DNA from: Spirochaetaceae bacterium
GTDB taxonomy: Bacteria; Spirochaetota; Spirochaetia; Treponematales; Breznakiellaceae
Length of the DNA stretch: 7,807 bases
Direction of reading: 5' to 3'
NCBI GenBank assembly: GCA_031273985.1
Contig: JAISQV010000021.1
Coordinates: 1 to 7,807, forward strand
The notes under the pieces were generated by a model that worked only from the letters and a program-made list of their open reading frames with translations, was not told the DNA's origin and ran no database searches. Shown here in pieces: positions 4,836 through 7,807 of the stretch (position 1 is its first letter; each line of letters opens with the position of its first letter). Position numbers and translations under genes: made by a program.

Positions 4836-7523
4836 TCAGTAACTCCAGGTAAAGCCGAAGGATACCATGGGAACCGGCAGTTCGTAGGAGGCGGAATTGC
4901 CGCCCGTGTCTATTCTGCCGGTATATTCGTTGAAGCGCGTATTTGCCTCCGCCCTGTAAATCAGGGAAAGTAAATTCTCCGCCCCCAGGTACACTTCCGT
5001 TGTTACCCGCCCCTTCCGGTTCAGTATAAAAAATGAAAACTTCAGGTCCAGCGGCAGGGACCAGGTGGTACGTTCATCGTCATGGTATGCGGAGTCCCGC
5101 CGGAATTTCTGTATGATCGTCCCGCCCCCTGATGGGGCGTCCACCCAGGCGCCGGCGTTCTCGTCCCAGCGCTGCTCCACATAGCGGTTTGTTGTTTCAT
5201 CCCAGCGCAGCAGCGCCACCGGGTAGGGGTAGATTTCGCCCGCCCGGCTTTTGGGCCGTCCCGAGGCAAAGCCGAAACGGGCGGCAATGGCGAAGCGCCG
5301 GGAAGGTTTGATGTTCAGCACCAGGTTGAAGTTGTGGAAGCGGTGAAACGAGGGGTAGTACCATTGTCCCGGAAGCACCGTATTGCTGCCCCCGGCGTTG
5401 ACCTGCCCCTGCGAGGGCTCCCGGTAGCGGGCATGATTGAAGGAGTAGGAAATCCACCCGTCCCAGTAACGGGACGTGAATTTTTGCAGTTGAAAATCGA
5501 AACCCCAGATCCGCCCCTCCGCGTCAAAAGAAAACCTTGCTTCAGGATTCTGGGTTTCCATGCCCGCAGAGAGATAGGCCCGGTCGAAAACATACTTGAA
5601 GTAAGCTTCGAGGTTAAAACTGATTCCTTCCGTAAAGTCTATTTTTGTTCCGATCACCGTGGTAAAGGATCTGTTCGGTTTTATGTCGAAATCCCCGATG
5701 CCGCTGCGGCCATCCATGAAGGATATATTTTCGTTTATTGACGAGAAGAGCCCCGTACCGGCGGTGATCGAGAGGGATTCGATGATCCCGGCGTCCCGGA
5801 GCAGCGTAAAGTCCACGTTGAGGCGCGGGTTCAGGGCCGGCACGGTCTGTACGCTGAAATCCCTGCCTATGAAATAGAGGTGATCCGCCCTCAGCCCCAG
5901 TTCCCCGCCGAAGATACCCCGGGGGCCCGTGTATTCGACGAGGGCGTAGGCGGTGCTGCTGAAGCCCTGGTTAAGCACGTTGAGGCTGTAATCCAGGGGC
6001 CTTATGACGGCGGCGTTGGGTATGGCTGCCAGGCCGGGGAGCATCCACGCCAGGGAGGGGTCGAGCCGCTGCTCGAAAAAGACATTCGCCCGGTCTTCCT
6101 GCTGCCAGCGGTTGTAGAGTTCCTGGGCCCCCGCTGCAAACATAAAGCCCCGGCCCAGTTCCAGGTCGAAGTCCAGCCTGCCCTGAACGTGGGCAATGCC
6201 GCTGCGGGAATCCAAATCGCCGCTGGCGCCCGGCGCGTGGTAGGAATCCTGCGTGGTTATTCCCGCAAGAAAGCCGCCTTGCCGGTAAGCGTCCAGAAAA
6301 GCCTGGCTGTAGCGAACTTCCACATCGTTGCTGATAAAACCGCCGGCTTCCATCTGGGTAAAGCCCGCTCCGGCGGTAAATTTTAGTACCGCCCTGGGCG
6401 AGGGGCTGAAGGAGAGGGCTGAAACGATGAAACCCTGATAGTTGTTGTAAACAAAATCCATGTCGACATTTCCCCGGACATCCGAATCGTCGTAGGCGTT
6501 CCTGTAGGCCGCCCCCACGCCGTCGCTTCCGAAAAAGCCGTTCAGTCCCAGTTCCAGGTCCCCGGTGAAGCGGTAATTCACGGCCAGGGCGGCGCTCCTG
6601 ATATAGGGGGGGGTGGAGACGGAATTGACCATGCTGAGGGTTTCGTTTTCCACAAGGCGGCTCAAGCCCTTGAGGGCCCACACAAAAGTATCCCAGTACG
6701 TTACCTTGCCCATGAACATGATCCCGCCCCTGCCCGGGAGCGGGTAGGAAAGGTTCAGGCTGGCAGCGCTGGTGGAAAGGCCCGATTCCAGCTCCATTGC
6801 TTCCGCTGAAGGTTTCCGTGAAGTTATTTCCAAAAGGCCGGAAATGGTGTGGCCGTAACGCGCCGAAAATACGCCGTGGGACAGTTTTGCCGATGAAACC
6901 ATGCGGGGATCGAATATGGAAATTCCCCCGCCCCAGTGGTAGGGCTGGGAAAGGTAGAACCCGTCCAGCGCAGCCATGAGGTCTCCGGGGTCTCCCCCCC
7001 GTATGGAAGGCATGGCGTTAAACATTCCCGCGTAACCCACTCCGGGGAGCAGCTTGATCGAGGTCATCACATCTTCGACTATTCCGATTTCCGCGGTCCG
7101 CCTCAACTCCGGCCCTGAAATGGCCACGCTCCGCCCGCTTTGGCCCCCGGCGGCTTCGGGCCGCGCCTCCTCCAGCACCAGCTCCCGGCTTTCGAGTACG
7201 CCGCCAAGCCGCAGTTCCACCCGGAAAGGGGCGGTGTCCGCGACTGTTTCAGCGCCGATCACGAGCCGCCTGGTCTCGTAGCCGGGGCAGCTCACCCGTA
7301 TCACGGCTTCGGTCCCGCCGGCCAGCACGACAAGGGCCCGGCCCCCGGCGTCGCTGTCATAGTCCGCCGCCGCCTGTTCCCCGCTCCGGCCCACATGGAT
7401 CAGCGCCCCCTCCACGGGCAGGCCGGTATCCGCGTCTTCCACGAGGATTTCTACTTCCCGCGCAAAAAGATGAACGGCCAAAAATGTCAGGAGCAGCAGG
7501 GCGAAGCCGCGCTTTTTGAACAT
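4836..7523 (-). CDS. TonB-dependent outer-membrane receptor
   Basis: An 895-residue outer-membrane gated channel. A signal peptide (1-21, ending VHLFA) is followed by a carboxypeptidase-regulatory-like beta domain (about 22-107) with DADTGLPVEGALIHVG and later PGYETRRLVIG, as in many receptors with an N-terminal extension. ELVLEEA (114-120) is the best TonB-box candidate, though it departs from the usual form. The plug (about 128-238) includes SIKLLPGV, MPSIRGGDPGD and ALDGFYL, and ends at SGLLEITSRKP. The rest is a long beta-barrel of alternating aromatic strands closing with VSFGFTWSY, whose final aromatic residue fits the outer-membrane assembly signal. The start has only a weak AGG five bases upstream, but the signal peptide fits it. 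It is first in the operon with lipoprotein, exbB, two exbD and tonB. Substrate cannot be told from sequence: siderophore, vitamin, metal and oligosaccharide all remain possible. Confidence 0.92.
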   Translation of the reverse strand: MFKKRGFALLLLTFLAVHLFAREVEILVEDADTGLPVEGALIHVGRSGEQAAADYDSDAGGRALVVLAGGTEAVIRVSCPGYETRRLVIGAETVADTAPFRVELRLGGVLESRELVLEEARPEAAGGQSGRSVAISGPELRRTAEIGIVEDVMTSIKLLPGVGYAGMFNAMPSIRGGDPGDLMAALDGFYLSQPYHWGGGISIFDPRMVSSAKLSHGVFSARYGHTISGLLEITSRKPSAEAMELESGLSTSAASLNLSYPLPGRGGIMFMGKVTYWDTFVWALKGLSRLVENETLSMVNSVSTPPYIRSAALAVNYRFTGDLELGLNGFFGSDGVGAAYRNAYDDSDVRGNVDMDFVYNNYQGFIVSALSFSPSPRAVLKFTAGAGFTQMEAGGFISNDVEVRYSQAFLDAYRQGGFLAGITTQDSYHAPGASGDLDSRSGIAHVQGRLDFDLELGRGFMFAAGAQELYNRWQQEDRANVFFEQRLDPSLAWMLPGLAAIPNAAVIRPLDYSLNVLNQGFSSTAYALVEYTGPRGIFGGELGLRADHLYFIGRDFSVQTVPALNPRLNVDFTLLRDAGIIESLSITAGTGLFSSINENISFMDGRSGIGDFDIKPNRSFTTVIGTKIDFTEGISFNLEAYFKYVFDRAYLSAGMETQNPEARFSFDAEGRIWGFDFQLQKFTSRYWDGWISYSFNHARYREPSQGQVNAGGSNTVLPGQWYYPSFHRFHNFNLVLNIKPSRRFAIAARFGFASGRPKSRAGEIYPYPVALLRWDETTNRYVEQRWDENAGAWVDAPSGGGTIIQKFRRDSAYHDDERTTWSLPLDLKFSFFILNRKGRVTTEVYLGAENLLSLIYRAEANTRFNEYTGRIDTGGNSASYELPVPMVSFGFTWSY

Positions 7524-7630
7524 GATGCCTGAAGTTTAAGGGATATTCCAAAAGGATAAAAGCGCCGGAGGAAGGAGAAGAAGGGCGCATCCCCGGCGCT
7601 TCGCACCGGGGACCGGGCTATCGCTCCAAT

Positions 7631-7657
7631 CTTTTATGCCCGTACCGGGCATAAAAG
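7631..7657. repeat. Perfect 12-bp dyad upstream of receptor gene
   Basis: CTTTTATGCCCG (7631-7642) and its exact complement (7646-7657) flank TAC. With a one-base bulge the pairing continues outward to AATC/GGATT. The A/T blocks are at the outer ends in the order T...A, so no U-run follows the stem in either direction, and an intrinsic terminator is not the natural reading. Its centre is about 120 bp before the receptor start. It may be an operator or another module of the extragenic repeat. Confidence 0.55.
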
Positions 7658-7711
7658 GATTTCCGCTCTATCCCTTGCGCGGGCTGAAAGCCTGCGGCTG
7701 CCCTTCGTGCT

Positions 7712-7776
7712 CCCCCGCATTGGGGGTAGCCGGAGACCCCGGACCCGCGAAGCGGGGAGGAGGCTCCCTCCCCCGC
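7712..7776. repeat. GC-rich structured extragenic repeat, copy 2
   Basis: CCCCCGCATT precedes GGGGGTAGCCGGAGACCCCG (7722-7741). GAGGAGGCT follows at 7757-7765, the same 35-base offset as in copy 1. The middle differs from copy 1 but is again a hairpin: CCCGC-GAA-GCGGG (7744-7756). An alternative fold pairs GCGGGGAGG (7752-7760) with 7767-7776 through one bulged C. Conserved ends around a variable but still self-complementary middle suggest selection for structure rather than sequence. Confidence 0.6.
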
Positions 7777-7807
7777 GAACCCTCCCTCGCGCAAGCGAGT
7801 TCTTAGC

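Larger units (their letters stand above)
7524..7807. other. Upstream region of the TonB operon
   Basis: No gene is visible here. It should hold the operon promoter on the minus strand, but I find no convincing -35/-10 pair; TTTTATCC near 7555-7562 is only suggestive. The stretch is crowded with dyads: AGCGCCGG/CCGGCGCT (7561-7568 and 7593-7600), CCCCGG/CCGGGG (7591-7596 and 7606-7611), the perfect dyad at 7631-7657, repeat copy 2, and a CTCGC-GCAA-GCGAG hairpin (7786-7799) with a GNRA-type loop. What lies beyond 7807 is unknown. Confidence 0.5.

Noticed and set aside
7541..7549. Fur-like or other metal-repressor site near the receptor start (GGATATTCC)
   Set aside because: The dyad has only three pairs on each side and does not resemble a Fur box; calling it one would be guesswork.
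7591..7611. tRNA or small structured RNA gene among the right-end hairpins
   Set aside because: Several stems exist but no cloverleaf, anticodon arm or T-loop sequence is visible; the repeat explains most of the structure.
7631..7657. Intrinsic terminator
   Set aside because: The stem is strong, but neither strand has a U-run following it; the T block is on the 5' side.

Overview
The window looks like chromosomal DNA of a GC-rich didermic bacterium. My best guess is a spirochaete of the Treponema group. This rests on the overall look of the proteins, the receptor–lipoprotein–ExbB–ExbD–ExbD–TonB gene order and the GC-rich extragenic repeats. It is an impression from memory, not a search result. 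I see no tRNA, rRNA, CRISPR array, insertion sequence or integrase.

Layout: positions 1-189 are non-coding and hold two back-to-back dyads (one is very probably a bidirectional terminator), a pair of imperfect direct repeats around them, and a homopyrimidine leader. One plus-strand gene (190-1416) follows. It encodes an HD-domain protein of the CCA-adding enzyme / poly(A) polymerase family whose nucleotidyltransferase half looks degenerate. Positions 1417-1693 lie between convergent genes and carry the first copy of a GC-rich structured repeat. The minus strand from 7523 down to 1694 is a tightly packed six-gene operon. Positions 7524-7807 form the operon's upstream region, with a perfect 12-bp dyad and a second copy of the same repeat.

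The operon reads, in transcription order: a TonB-dependent outer-membrane receptor (895 aa), a lipoprotein of unknown function (322 aa), an ExbB/TolQ/MotA-type proton-channel protein (239 aa), two different ExbD-type proteins (138 and 132 aa) and a TonB protein (209 aa). Junctions are 0 nt, 14 nt, 1 nt, a 4-nt overlap and a 4-nt overlap, so the genes are probably co-transcribed and largely translationally coupled. Together they look like a self-contained import machine. The ExbB/ExbD complex would use the proton gradient of the inner membrane, TonB would carry that energy across the periplasm, and the receptor would take up an unknown ligand at the outer membrane, with the lipoprotein as a likely accessory. 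The ligand cannot be read from the sequence, and I saw no clear metal-repressor operator.

The points most worth a second look are the dedicated TonB system with an unknown coupled lipoprotein and two non-identical ExbDs, the apparently catalytically dead CCA-enzyme relative, and the structured repeat flanking the operon on both sides.
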